The notes: generated by a model not told the origin, from the sequence alone. Shown: positions 1 through 7,443, numbered from the stretch's first letter. The stretch is 32,946 nt of DNA from Cephaloticoccus primus (GCF_001580015.1 NZ_LSZQ01000025.1:1-32946); one strand, 5' to 3'. Program-made: numbers and translations.

Positions 1-21
1 ACTCATCCCGGCCCCTGCGCA

Positions 22-88
22 GCAGGGAAGAAAATGCTCCGTGCTTCATCCTGTCGCGTGAGCGTAAATGGAGGGGCGACTCGTCCCT
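22..88 (+). repeat. 65-bp intergenic repeat, copy 1
   Basis: This stretch before sufU matches 3644-3708 closely. Both carry GGGAAGAAA, then TGCT.CGTGC, then GTCGCG.GAGCGTAA and a terminal hairpin GGGGCGA-C-TCG.CCC. The terminal arms differ only by a wobble-compatible C/T change. Bases 9-33 also occur inverted near 3480-3505. No gene is visible in 1-143. The low-complexity translation of this stretch in several frames has no recognisable family. Confidence 0.6.
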
Positions 89-143
89 TACCGAGCTCCG
101 CCTCTTGCGTACTCGGTTTTTTCCCTCCTTCTAGCCTGCACCC

Positions 144-698
144 ATGTCTGAGCTCTCCGACCTCTACCAACAGGTCATTCTGGACCACAATCGCCGCCCG
201 CGAAATCGCGGCAAGCTGCCCACGGCCAACCGCGTCGCCCGCGGCGACAATCCGAGCTGTGGCGACCAGTGCTGCGTGTACATCCGGCTCGATGGCGAGC
301 GGATCACCGACCTGTCCTTCGACGGCTCCGGCTGCGCGATCTCGCAGGCCAGCGCCTCGCTGATGACCACGCAGCTAAAGGGCAAGACTGCGGCGGAAGC
401 GCAGGCGCTCTTCGATGAGTTCAAGAAAATCGTGACCACGGGCGAAGCGCCCGAGGAGATGAGCGACGTAGCGGCCTTTGCGGGAGTCTCGGCCTTTCCG
501 GCGCGGATCAAGTGTGCGACGCTCGGCTGGCACGCCGCCCTCGGCGCACTGGCTGCGGAGCCGGCCGGCCCGGCGGGCTCGACCAACTCGGCCAGCGCGG
601 ATGCATCGGCCAACCCGGCCAGCGCACAGCCCGCCGCATCGGCTGCGGGCGCGGAGGACTTCGGCCTGTCGATTACGACCGAGACGCATCTCGACTAA
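144..698 (+). CDS. sufU: SufU-type Fe-S cluster assembly protein
   Basis: The product (184 aa) belongs to the SufU/IscU scaffold family, cytosolic proteins that work with the cysteine desulfurase SufS; in Firmicutes SufU accepts the persulfide sulfur through a zinc-bound site. The family's ligands are visible: Cys39 and Asp41 in NPSCGD, Cys64 in GSGCAIS, and Cys124 in RIKCATLGWH. The usual length is about 145-150 aa. Here residues ~136-170 form an Ala/Pro/Ser-rich low-complexity insertion before a more typical tail ending in GLSITTETHLD. The next gene is sufS, 113 bp downstream on the same strand, which supports the pairing. The order U-S is the reverse of the common sufCDSUB order. The ATG at 144 gives the expected N-terminus (MSELSDLYQQVILDH). 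The family call is secure; the role of the insertion is unknown. Confidence 0.93.
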   Translation: MSELSDLYQQVILDHNRRPRNRGKLPTANRVARGDNPSCGDQCCVYIRLDGERITDLSFDGSGCAISQASASLMTTQLKGKTAAEAQALFDEFKKIVTTGEAPEEMSDVAAFAGVSAFPARIKCATLGWHAALGALAAEPAGPAGSTNSASADASANPASAQPAASAAGAEDFGLSITTETHLD

Positions 699-811
699 AC
701 GCTCGCGCGGGCGTTGCTCCTTCTCCCGCTCGCCCCTGCCGCCCCTCCCGTGCATTTTCCCCCGCGCTGTGCCAGCGCCTCGCCTCCCCAATCCCCCCTT
801 TTTTTCCGCCC

Positions 812-2056
812 GTGCCTATTGACCTGAGCCCACACACCCGAGCCGCCTTTCCCGCGCTGCACCAGAGCGTCAACGGCAAGCCGCTCGTCTACCTCGACAA
901 CGCCGCGACCATGCAGAAGCCGCGCTCAGTCATCGATGCACTCGTGCACTACTACGAGCGCGACAACAGCAACGTGCACCGCGGGCTCCACGCGCTCTCC
1001 ATGCGCGCGACCAATGCCTACGAAGGCGCGCGTGCCCGGGTGGCCCGCTTCATCGGCGCGGCGGCTCCGGCGGAGATCATTTTCACGCGCGGTACGACCG
1101 AGAGCGTAAACCTGGTCGCCCAGGCCTGGGGCCGCGCCCACTTGCGCGCGGGCGACGTGGTGCTCACCACGCAGATGGAGCACCACGGGAATCTCGTGCC
1201 CTGGCAGCAGGTCGCGCGCGAGACCGGGGCGATGCTCCGCGCCGTGCCACTGCTCGGCGAAAATGGCGAAGGCGGGCTCGACCTCGCCGCGCTCGACTCG
1301 CTGCTGACGCCGCAGGTGAAGCTCTTCGCCTTCACTCACGTTTCCAATACGCTTGGCACAATCAATCCCGCGGCCGAGCTCTGCGCAAAGGCGCGCGCGG
1401 TCGGCGCGCTCACGCTCGTCGATGCCGCGCAGTCGGCCGGCCACCAGCCGCTCGATGTGCGCGAGCTGGGCTGCGACTTCCTCGCTTTTTCGGGGCACAA
1501 AATGTGCGGCCCCACCGGCATCGGCGTGCTCTATGCGCGGCTGCCGATTTTGGAGAACATGGCGCCCTACGAAACGGGCGGCGGCATGGTCTCGACCGTC
1601 ACTTACGAGGAGGCGACGTGGAAGCCCTCACCCGAGCGCTTCGAGGCGGGCACGCCCAATATCGCCGGAGCGATCGGGCTGGCCGCGGCGTGCGATTATC
1701 TCGACTCCGTGGGCCGCGAAAAAATCGCCGCGCACTCGCACGCGCTGGGGCAGCTCGCCTGCGAGCGGCTGGCGCAGCTTCCCGGGATCCGGCTGCTGGG
1801 CCCCCCCGCGGGCGTGGAGCGCAGCGGCATAGTGAGCTTCGCGCTGGCCGATGTGCACGCGCACGACGTGGTCACCTTTGCCGATGAGGACGGGCTCGCA
1901 CTGCGCGGCGGCCACCACTGCAACCAGCCGCTCATGCACAAGCTGGGCCTCACCAGCACCACGCGCGCGAGCTTTTCGCTCTACAACTCTGCCGAAGAAA
2001 TCGACGTCCTCGTCGCCTCCCTGCGCCGGATCCAATCCTTCTTCGGGTGTCAGTGA
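812..2056 (+). CDS. sufS: SufS-type cysteine desulfurase
   Basis: A PLP-dependent class V aminotransferase-fold enzyme that removes sulfur from cysteine (giving alanine and an enzyme persulfide) for Fe-S cluster assembly. The PLP lysine is Lys230 in FSGHKMCGPTG. The persulfide cysteine is Cys370 in LRGGHHCNQP, the pattern of group II (SufS/CsdA) enzymes. The open frame reaches back to 512 inside sufU, but homology begins at IDLSPHTRAAFPAL, so I chose the GTG at 812, giving 414 aa, normal for SufS. The ATG at 911 would remove the conserved YLDNAAT. No Shine-Dalgarno sequence is visible; the upstream tract is pyrimidine-rich. It is probably cotranscribed with sufU. Confidence 0.93.
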   Translation: MPIDLSPHTRAAFPALHQSVNGKPLVYLDNAATMQKPRSVIDALVHYYERDNSNVHRGLHALSMRATNAYEGARARVARFIGAAAPAEIIFTRGTTESVNLVAQAWGRAHLRAGDVVLTTQMEHHGNLVPWQQVARETGAMLRAVPLLGENGEGGLDLAALDSLLTPQVKLFAFTHVSNTLGTINPAAELCAKARAVGALTLVDAAQSAGHQPLDVRELGCDFLAFSGHKMCGPTGIGVLYARLPILENMAPYETGGGMVSTVTYEEATWKPSPERFEAGTPNIAGAIGLAAACDYLDSVGREKIAAHSHALGQLACERLAQLPGIRLLGPPAGVERSGIVSFALADVHAHDVVTFADEDGLALRGGHHCNQPLMHKLGLTSTTRASFSLYNSAEEIDVLVASLRRIQSFFGCQ

Positions 2057-2123
2057 CCTGTTGAAATAAACACAGTAAACAGACTCGAAGCGGCGCAGCA
2101 GCGTCGCCTACGCTGCGCGCACC

Positions 2124-3350
2124 ATGCCGGCGGCCACACTCTCAAACACCCTGGACAGCGACGCGGTGCAGCCGAGCACCAAGCTCAGCGACCTGGAAAT
2201 CAAAGACGCGCACCTGATCTTCGAGTCCGTGTGGCACGAGCTCGAAGAGCAAATCGGCCGCCAGGAGCTGCGTTTCCCAAAAGAGATCATCCTCCTCGGC
2301 GGTGCGCCCGGCGCGGGCAAGGGCACCAACACCGCCTTTATCACCAAGGCGCGCGGGCTCACCTGCCCGCCCATCGTGGTCAGCGCGCTGCTCGACTCGC
2401 CCGAAGCCCAACGGCTCAAAAATACCGGCCACATGGTCGGCGACCGCGAGGTCATCGGCCTGATCTTGCGCGAGCTGCTGCGCCCGATCTACCGCGACGG
2501 CGTCGTACTCGACGGCTTCCCGCGCACGCTCGTGCAAGTCGAGTGCCTGAAGCTGCTCGTCGACAAGATGCACCAACTGCGGCGCGAGTTTTACGGCACG
2601 CCGCTGGGCATCTATTTCCGCCAGCCCACGATCCACATCATGGTGCTGTTTATCGACGAGAAGGAGTCGATCGCGCGCCAGCTCAAGCGCGGACGCGAGA
2701 CGCGCCGCCATAACGAAGAAGTGCTGCGCACCGGCGTGGGCACGCTCTGGGAAGACCGCGCCACCGACCACGACGAGGCACTCGCGCAGCGCCGCTACCG
2801 CGTCTTCAAGGAGCAGACCTGGGAGGCCCTACAGTCGCTTCAGGAGATCTTCCACTACCACTTCATCAACGCCCAGGGCACCATCGCCGAGGTCGAGGAA
2901 AACATCACCAACGAGCTCGACTACCAAAGCACGCTGGAGCTCGACCCGCAGACCGTCGACCGGCTGCGCGGCGTGCCCGTCGCCAGCGAGATCATCGTCC
3001 ACGCCCGCCAGGAATTGGTGAAGCGGCTCGACGGCTACGAGATGGAGCAGCCCGAGCTCTTCGCGCGCGTCATCGCCTTCATCGAGGTGAAGATGCTGCC
3101 CATCGTCCTGCGCCATGCGATCTCGGGAAACGCAAACATCAACACCGAGGATCCCGTGCTCGACGACCCGCTCGCGCTCTCGATGCTCATCGACGTGTTT
3201 TCCGAGCGCGGCTACCACGCCACCGTTGACCTGCACAAGGTCGAGGTGCCCGAGCGCGTAGACCTCTCGACCGGCCAGATCCACTGCCGCCTGAAAAAGG
3301 TCTACCGCATCCAGATTCGCTTCCAGGGCTCCGTCATCCGCCGCGGCTAA
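2124..3350 (+). CDS. adenylate kinase-like nucleoside monophosphate kinase, long form
   Basis: The N-terminal half has the adenylate kinase signature: a P-loop GGAPGAGKGT at residues 59-68 and the NMP-binding DGFPRT at 130-135. The protein is 408 aa, against about 190-215 aa for ordinary Adk. The N-terminus adds ~50 residues before the P-loop, and a C-terminal region of roughly 150 residues has no family I recognise. The likely chemistry is phosphoryl transfer between ATP and a nucleoside monophosphate, but the true substrate is not shown by sequence. An Arg-rich lid-like stretch (RQLKRGRETRRHNEE) near 186-200 fits a kinase lid. The stop codon is followed at once by a double-hairpin repeat at 3351, which may act as terminator. 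It is probably not the cell's housekeeping Adk, given its size. Confidence 0.8.
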   Translation: MPAATLSNTLDSDAVQPSTKLSDLEIKDAHLIFESVWHELEEQIGRQELRFPKEIILLGGAPGAGKGTNTAFITKARGLTCPPIVVSALLDSPEAQRLKNTGHMVGDREVIGLILRELLRPIYRDGVVLDGFPRTLVQVECLKLLVDKMHQLRREFYGTPLGIYFRQPTIHIMVLFIDEKESIARQLKRGRETRRHNEEVLRTGVGTLWEDRATDHDEALAQRRYRVFKEQTWEALQSLQEIFHYHFINAQGTIAEVEENITNELDYQSTLELDPQTVDRLRGVPVASEIIVHARQELVKRLDGYEMEQPELFARVIAFIEVKMLPIVLRHAISGNANINTEDPVLDDPLALSMLIDVFSERGYHATVDLHKVEVPERVDLSTGQIHCRLKKVYRIQIRFQGSVIRRG

Positions 3351-3398
3351 GGAGTCTTCGACTCCTCCTTTTTGCGAGCCGCTCGTTGGCGGCTCGTC
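3351..3398 (+). repeat. double-hairpin module, copy directly after a stop codon
   Basis: Hairpin 1 is GGAGTC-TTC-GACTCC. A T-rich spacer (TCCTTTTTG) follows, then hairpin 2, GAGCCG around the loop CTCGTTGG. The module starts at the first base after the TAA of the kinase-like gene. Hairpin 1 plus the T-run looks like an intrinsic terminator. Confidence 0.7.
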
Positions 3399-3643
3399 TT
3401 CAATCATTCACTCAATTGTGGTCCCGCGGCAACCGAGCGGGCCATCGCCGCTCGCGCGAGAGGAGGGATAATGCAGCGAGTTCTTCCCTGCTGCGCAGGG
3501 GCCGTTTTAAAGTACTCGCCTCAGCCGAGCCGCTCGCCCTCCCGCTTGGCGGCTCGGCGGTGCAACGCGGGCGAAAGGCGTTTGCTGTGAAGGTATCGTT
3601 ATCGGCCTCGTCGGGGCCGCCTACTTATTGCGGCCCACGCGTA
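3399..3643. other. gene-free repeat-rich stretch between convergent genes
   Basis: I see no convincing gene here apart from the last codons of the minus-strand LysR gene (from 3621). Bases 3480-3505 are an inverted copy of 9-33 (core CCCTGCTGCGCAGGG). A degenerate hairpin related to the CGAGCCG/CGGCTCG stem lies at about 3523-3557. GGGCCGC...GCGGCCC forms a hairpin at about 3614-3635. Confidence 0.45.
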
Positions 3644-4622
3644 GCGGGGAAGAAATTGCTGCGTGCCCCCCAAGTCGCGCGAGCGTAAGTGGAGGGGCGA
3701 CTCGCCCCGCGCGTCGTGTTGGTTGGCCGGAGTCACCGACTCCGACTCCCACTCCCTCGCGGAGCATTTTTATGAACTGGAGGACGCCGCGTGCCTGGTA
3801 GCTTTGCAGGTGGCGGACGATGACGAGCTCGCGCGTGGGGCGTGTGTCGGCGAGCTCCAGGTAAATGATCGTGCCATCGTCTTTGGAGGAGCGGGCGATC
3901 CGCGGCAGGATTGCGATTCCGGCACCGAGGGCGACGAGCGACTTCACGGTGGCGATTTGCGCGCAACGGTAGCCGATGTGCGGCTCAAATTTGTGCCGTC
4001 CGCAAAACTGGCGCACGCGCTCGGTGAGCGAGCTGGAGTTGCCCAGCATGATGAAGGTCTCGTCGGCCAGATCGGCGGCTTTGACCTTGGGCTTTTTGAG
4101 CAGCGGATGCTCGGGGCCGACGGCGAGGACGAGCGGCTCGTGCATGAGCGGCTCGACCGCCAGTGCCGTGCTGGGGACGGGGGTGGAGACGACTGCGAGG
4201 TCGAGCGAGCCGTCGAGCACGGCTTCGACGAGCTCGGGGCGGAAGTCCTCGCGCGCGCGGATTTGTAGCTGCGGGTACTCCAGCCGCGCCTGCGCGATGA
4301 GCGCGGGCAGGATGTAGGGCGCGACCGAGGGGATCGCGCCGACGGTGATCCGGCTTTCGGCGTTGGGGTTGTCGCGGATTTCCTTTGTGGCGTTGTCGGC
4401 TTCGAGGAGGATGCGCCTGGCCCGCTCGATAAACGTGCGCCCCGCGTCGGTGAGCACCGCGCGGCGGCCCAGCCGGTGCAGGAGCTTGTGCTCCAGCTCC
4501 TTTTCCAGGTTTATGATCTGCTGGCTCAAGGCGGGTTGAGTGATGTTTAGCGACTCGGCCGCACGGGTGAAATTCCCGCTTTGGGCGACGGCGACGAGGG
4601 AGCGGAGCTGGTATAATTCCAT
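3621..4622 (-). CDS. LysR family transcriptional regulator, OxyR-like clade
   Basis: A DNA-binding regulator with an N-terminal winged helix (residues 1-60, ELYQLRSLVAVAQSGNFTRAAE) and a LysR substrate-binding domain (about 90-290). The effector-domain sequence resembles the OxyR/CynR group. However, the first redox cysteine position of OxyR appears to be Ser (NSSSLTERV), and the cysteines present (QFC and YRC) are 13 residues apart, so peroxide sensing by the classical disulfide is doubtful. The frame gives 333 aa; most LysR proteins are near 300. The last ~40 residues (from about GVGVGDSGQPTRR) are read out of the repeat at 3644-3708, so the native C-terminus has been replaced or extended by repeat DNA. 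It diverges from the small membrane protein gene at 4794, its most likely target along with itself. Confidence 0.88.
   Translation of the reverse strand: MELYQLRSLVAVAQSGNFTRAAESLNITQPALSQQIINLEKELEHKLLHRLGRRAVLTDAGRTFIERARRILLEADNATKEIRDNPNAESRITVGAIPSVAPYILPALIAQARLEYPQLQIRAREDFRPELVEAVLDGSLDLAVVSTPVPSTALAVEPLMHEPLVLAVGPEHPLLKKPKVKAADLADETFIMLGNSSSLTERVRQFCGRHKFEPHIGYRCAQIATVKSLVALGAGIAILPRIARSSKDDGTIIYLELADTRPTRELVIVRHLQSYQARGVLQFIKMLREGVGVGVGDSGQPTRRAGRVAPPLTLARLGGHAAISSPLRVGRNK
3644..3708 (+). repeat. 65-bp intergenic repeat, copy 2
   Basis: Homologous to 22-88 (see that entry). It ends in the hairpin GGGGCGA-C-TCGCCCC. On the minus strand it is translated as the C-terminal extension of the LysR regulator. 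Confidence 0.6.
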
Positions 4623-4793
4623 AAAAAAAATGGATGATTCATATCAGTACTAACGATTTTTATTATTGTAAAGTGGGCTTATACTGGGGCCAGCCGCCAC
4701 GCTTCACCGGCGCACACTGAAAAAACCTGAAGCCGCCCACGACCCACCTGCTCCCGCTCCACGAGCCACACACAACCGAAAGGGATTACCGCC
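4623..4793. promoter_or_regulatory. divergent lysR / small-protein promoter region
   Basis: This 171-bp spacer is clearly AT-rich at 4623-4685 compared with its surroundings. It contains a good -10 hexamer TATACT (4680-4685, plus strand) with only a weak -35 (TTTTTA, 4657-4662, 17-bp spacing). The stretch ATATCAGTACTAACGAT around 4641-4657 has interrupted symmetry, as expected for a LysR site, but I cannot assign the site firmly. The remaining ~100 bp read as an untranslated leader for the gene at 4794. Confidence 0.4.
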
Positions 4794-4982
4794 ATGAAGA
4801 ACAAACTGCACAGCCGCTCACTCGTCCTCGGCGCCATCGCCGCCACGCTACTCATTTACCTTGGTTCGCTCGTCTCCGTCAGCATCGACATGATCGTGGC
4901 CTATGGCTCGGTCGTCATGATGATGGTGCTTACCAGCTACGACTACTTAAGCCCGCGCCGTAAGTACTCCGCAGCCAAGTAA
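4794..4982 (+). CDS. small hydrophobic membrane protein, unknown function
   Basis: The product is 62 aa: a basic N-terminus (MKNKLHSRS), then hydrophobic stretches at about 10-28 (LVLGAIAATLLIYLGSLVS) and 33-47 (MIVAYGSVVMMMVL), then a charged tail (SPRRKYSAAK). Two short membrane segments, or one plus a re-entrant stretch, are plausible. A purine-rich ribosome site (GAAAGGGA) lies 8-9 bases before the ATG and a clear terminator follows at 5014, so this is a real monocistronic gene. It diverges from the LysR gene and may be its target. I do not recognise a family. Confidence 0.75.
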   Translation: MKNKLHSRSLVLGAIAATLLIYLGSLVSVSIDMIVAYGSVVMMMVLTSYDYLSPRRKYSAAK

Positions 4983-5013
4983 AGCGCGCGAAGAGACTCG
5001 TGCCGCTCTAACA

Positions 5014-5048
5014 GACCCGAGGAATTACCCCCTCGGGTCTTTTCGTTT
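5014..5048 (+). terminator. intrinsic terminator of the small membrane protein gene
   Basis: A nine-base-pair perfect stem, GACCCGAGG / CCTCGGGTC, with an 8-base loop is followed by TTTTCGTTTT, 31 bp after the stop codon. Confidence 0.88.
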
Positions 5049-5089
5049 TGGTTATTGGCGTGTTGGCGCCCCGGGCGTGTTTCCCGCTC

Positions 5090-5192
5090 CATTTGCGTTT
5101 TTCCGCCGAAGCACGACTTCCCAAATCAAATGGAGGCCGGCCCCGGACGGCGCACCAACGAGTGCGCCGCCAAATAAATCGGTCTGCGACCG
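5090..5192 (-). repeat. mini repeat island with one double-hairpin module
   Basis: Bases 5146-5192 are a minus-orientation double-hairpin module: stem GGCGCAC/GTGCGCC around CAACGA, then CCAAATAAAT, then CGGTC-TGC-GACCG. Bases 5090-5133 (CCATTTG...CAAATCAAATGG) look like a degraded relative of the AATTTGGGAATCG hairpin found in islands III and IV. Nothing else is visible between the terminator at 5048 and ettA. Confidence 0.6.
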
Positions 5193-5247
5193 CGACCCCA
5201 ATCCCTCTGGTCAACGCGGCTAAAACCCCCGAAGCTGCCGCCCACTT

Positions 5248-6939
5248 ATGGCGAAGCAGCAAACGGGTGATGCCCCGAAGATCATTTTTTCGATGCTCGG
5301 TGTCTCAAAGAAGATCGAGCGCAAGGAGATCCTCCGCGACGTATCGCTCTCGTTTTTTTACGGGGCAAAGATCGGCGTCCTCGGGCTCAACGGCTCGGGC
5401 AAGTCTTCGCTCATGCGAATTCTCGCGGGGCGCGATACCGAGATCGAAGGCCGCATCCATCTGGAGCCGGGCTACACGGTCGGGCTGCTTGAGCAGGAGC
5501 CACAGTTAACGGCCGGGGCGACTGTGCGCATTTGCGTGGAGGAAGGCGTGCAGCACTTGAGCGAGCTGGCTGCGGCGTACGACGCGACTTGGGACGAGCT
5601 CGCCGAAGCGGCAGACGATGCGGCCCGCGAGCAAGTTGCCGAGCGTCAGGCCGCGCTCCAGGCCGAGCTTGACCGGCTCGACGCCTGGGACACTGCGCCG
5701 CTCGTCGAGCAAGCCATGGACGCGCTGCGCTGCCCGCCGGAGGAGGCCGTGGTCGATACGCTGTCGGGCGGTGAGCGCCGCCGCGTGGCACTGGCCCGCC
5801 TGCTGCTGCAAAAGCCCGACATCCTGCTGCTCGACGAGCCTACGAACCACCTCGATGCCGAGAGCGTGCACTGGCTGGAGCAACACCTTGCGCGCTACGC
5901 GGGCACGGTGATCGCGGTGACGCACGACCGCTACTTCCTGGACAACGTCGCGGGCTGGATCCTCGAGCTCGACCGCGGCCACGGCATCCCTTGGCGCGGC
6001 AATTACTCGGGCTGGCTGGAGCAGAAACAACGCCGCCTGGCCATCGAGCAGCGCACCGAAGATCGCCGCCAAAAAGCGATGGCCCGCGAGCTGGAGTGGA
6101 TCCGCGCCTCGGCCAAGGCGCGCCAGGCAAAGGGGCAAGCGCGGCTCAATGCCTACGAGGCCCTGCTCGCCCAGGATGTCGCCGAGCAAGAGCGGCAGTT
6201 TGAGATTTTGATCCCGCCCGGCCCGCGGCTCGGAAACCTCGTCGTCGAAGCGCGCGGCGTGGCCAAGGCCTACGGCGATAAACTCTTGTTCGCGGGCCTC
6301 GACTTCGCGCTGCCGCCCGGCGGCATCGTCGGCGTGATCGGCCCCAACGGCGCGGGCAAGACCACGCTCTTCAAACTCATCGCCGGACTCGAAACGCCCG
6401 ACGAAGGGAGCTTCAAGGTGGGCGAGACCGTGCAGCTCGCCTACGTGGAGCAGAGCCGCGACTCGCTCGACGATGCGAAGACGATCTGGGAGGCGATCAG
6501 CGACGGGCAGGAAATGATGCAGCACGGCAGCCGCCGCGTGAACTCGCGCGCGTACTGCGCCCAGTTTGGCTTCACCGGCGCCGACCAGCAAAAGAAGCTC
6601 GGCATCCTCTCCGGCGGCGAGCGCAACCGCGTACTGCTCGCCCGCGTGCTCAAGAGCGGGGCAAACCTGCTGCTGCTCGACGAGCCCACCAACGATCTCG
6701 ATGTGAACTCGATCCGCGCACTCGAAGAAGCACTCGAAAACTTCGCGGGCTGCGCAGTCATCATCTCGCACGACCGCTGGTTCCTCGACCGGATCGCGAC
6801 CCACATTATCGCCTTTGAGGGCGACAGCGAAGTCCGCGTCTTTAACGGCAACTACACCAGCTACCTCGAAGATTACCGCCGCCGCAAGGGCACCGCCGCC
6901 GACCAACCCCACCGCCTCAAATACCGCCAGCTGCGCTAA
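5248..6939 (+). CDS. ettA: EttA-type ABC-F translational throttle ATPase
   Basis: A cytosolic ABC-F protein (563 aa; EttA is about 555) with two ATP-binding cassettes and no membrane part. Domain 1 has Walker A GLNGSGKS (46-53), signature LSGGERRRVAL and Walker B ILLLDEPTNHLD. Domain 2 has GPNGAGKTT, LSGGERNRVLL and LLLLDEPTNDLD. EttA in E. coli binds the ribosomal E site and gates entry into elongation according to the ATP/ADP ratio; that role is inferred from family membership. The inter-domain linker (about 245-310) is Arg/Lys/Gln-rich, as in the P-site tRNA interaction motif. The ATG at 5248 gives the normal N-terminus, with no strong Shine-Dalgarno sequence. The C-terminus ends shortly before repeat island I. 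Confidence 0.92.
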   Translation: MAKQQTGDAPKIIFSMLGVSKKIERKEILRDVSLSFFYGAKIGVLGLNGSGKSSLMRILAGRDTEIEGRIHLEPGYTVGLLEQEPQLTAGATVRICVEEGVQHLSELAAAYDATWDELAEAADDAAREQVAERQAALQAELDRLDAWDTAPLVEQAMDALRCPPEEAVVDTLSGGERRRVALARLLLQKPDILLLDEPTNHLDAESVHWLEQHLARYAGTVIAVTHDRYFLDNVAGWILELDRGHGIPWRGNYSGWLEQKQRRLAIEQRTEDRRQKAMARELEWIRASAKARQAKGQARLNAYEALLAQDVAEQERQFEILIPPGPRLGNLVVEARGVAKAYGDKLLFAGLDFALPPGGIVGVIGPNGAGKTTLFKLIAGLETPDEGSFKVGETVQLAYVEQSRDSLDDAKTIWEAISDGQEMMQHGSRRVNSRAYCAQFGFTGADQQKKLGILSGGERNRVLLARVLKSGANLLLLDEPTNDLDVNSIRALEEALENFAGCAVIISHDRWFLDRIATHIIAFEGDSEVRVFNGNYTSYLEDYRRRKGTAADQPHRLKYRQLR

Positions 6940-6954
6940 AATAAAAGGGCTGCT

Positions 6955-7310
6955 GACGAGCCGCCAACGAGCGGCTCGCCAATAAGACGGATCCTCGACC
7001 CCACTGCGCGTGGGGCGGTGGCGGGTCGCCACTTCCATTCAATTTGCGATTTTGCCCGGGCACAAAGTGCCCGAACAAAATCGCAAATTTAACGGGACAT
7101 TCCCCTGTCGCGTTGCGACAGGGCCGGAGGCAGCAAATGCAAACGAAGCGGAAACCCGTTGAGGCGAAACTTTTGGTTAACGGGTGAATACCTTTGTAGG
7201 GCATTTCCAACAGTGCCGCTTGTGCTCTGTGCGTTCCGCACAGAGCACAAGCGGCACTGTGAATGGGTGCAGGCACCGCCTGCCGCCCCACGCGCAGTGG
7301 GAGTTGTGTC
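6955..7310. repeat. palindromic repeat island I
   Basis: In order: a minus-orientation double-hairpin module (6955-7002); CCCCACTGCGCGTGGGG (7000-7016); hairpin GTGGCG-GGT-CGCCAC (7018-7032); hairpin AATTTGCGATTTTG...CAAAATCGCAAATT (7041-7089); CCCTGTCGC-GTT-GCGACAGGG (7103-7123); a paired ACCCGTT...AACGGGT unit (about 7155-7187); a 23-bp perfect hairpin (7211-7259); then GCAGGCACCGCCTGC and CCCCACGCGCAGTGGG. The same order recurs in islands II-IV. I find no credible protein gene in it. Confidence 0.8.
7211..7259. repeat. perfect 23-bp inverted repeat with 3-base loop
   Basis: The arms 7211-7233 and 7237-7259 are exact reverse complements (CAGTGCCGCTTGTGC... and its complement) around TTC. 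Equivalent hairpins with different arm sequences occur at 9138-9191 and 32726-32780. Confidence 0.9.
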
Positions 7311-7343
7311 CTTTTCGATTTCCCTTCGCCGCCAGAAAAAAAA

Positions 7344-7428
7344 TGGTGCTCGAGGCGGGACTCGAACCCGCACGCCTTTCGGCACACGCCCCTCAAACGT
7401 GTGTGTCTACCAATTCCACCACCCGAGC
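7344..7428 (-). tRNA. tRNA-Leu (GAG)
   Basis: Read on the minus strand, the gene has acceptor GCTCGGG pairing with CTCGAGC, D-loop GGTAGAC, anticodon stem CACGT/GCGTG with loop TTGAGGG (anticodon GAG), a long type II variable arm (about GTGCCGAAAGGCG), and a T-loop GGTTCGAGTCC. Discriminator A and an encoded CCA end the gene. It reads CUC/CUU leucine codons. Confidence 0.96.
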
Positions 7429-7443
7429 AAAAGGAGGAGCGCG

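Noticed and set aside
697..715. GC-rich hairpin AACGC...GCGTT after sufU as a terminator
   Set aside because: It has no T-run and sufS lies just downstream, so cotranscription is more likely.
6955..7310. Islands as CRISPR arrays or integron attC arrays
   Set aside because: Modules differ from one another and are not evenly spaced copies. No cas genes are near islands I-IV, and no integron integrase or gene cassettes are seen.
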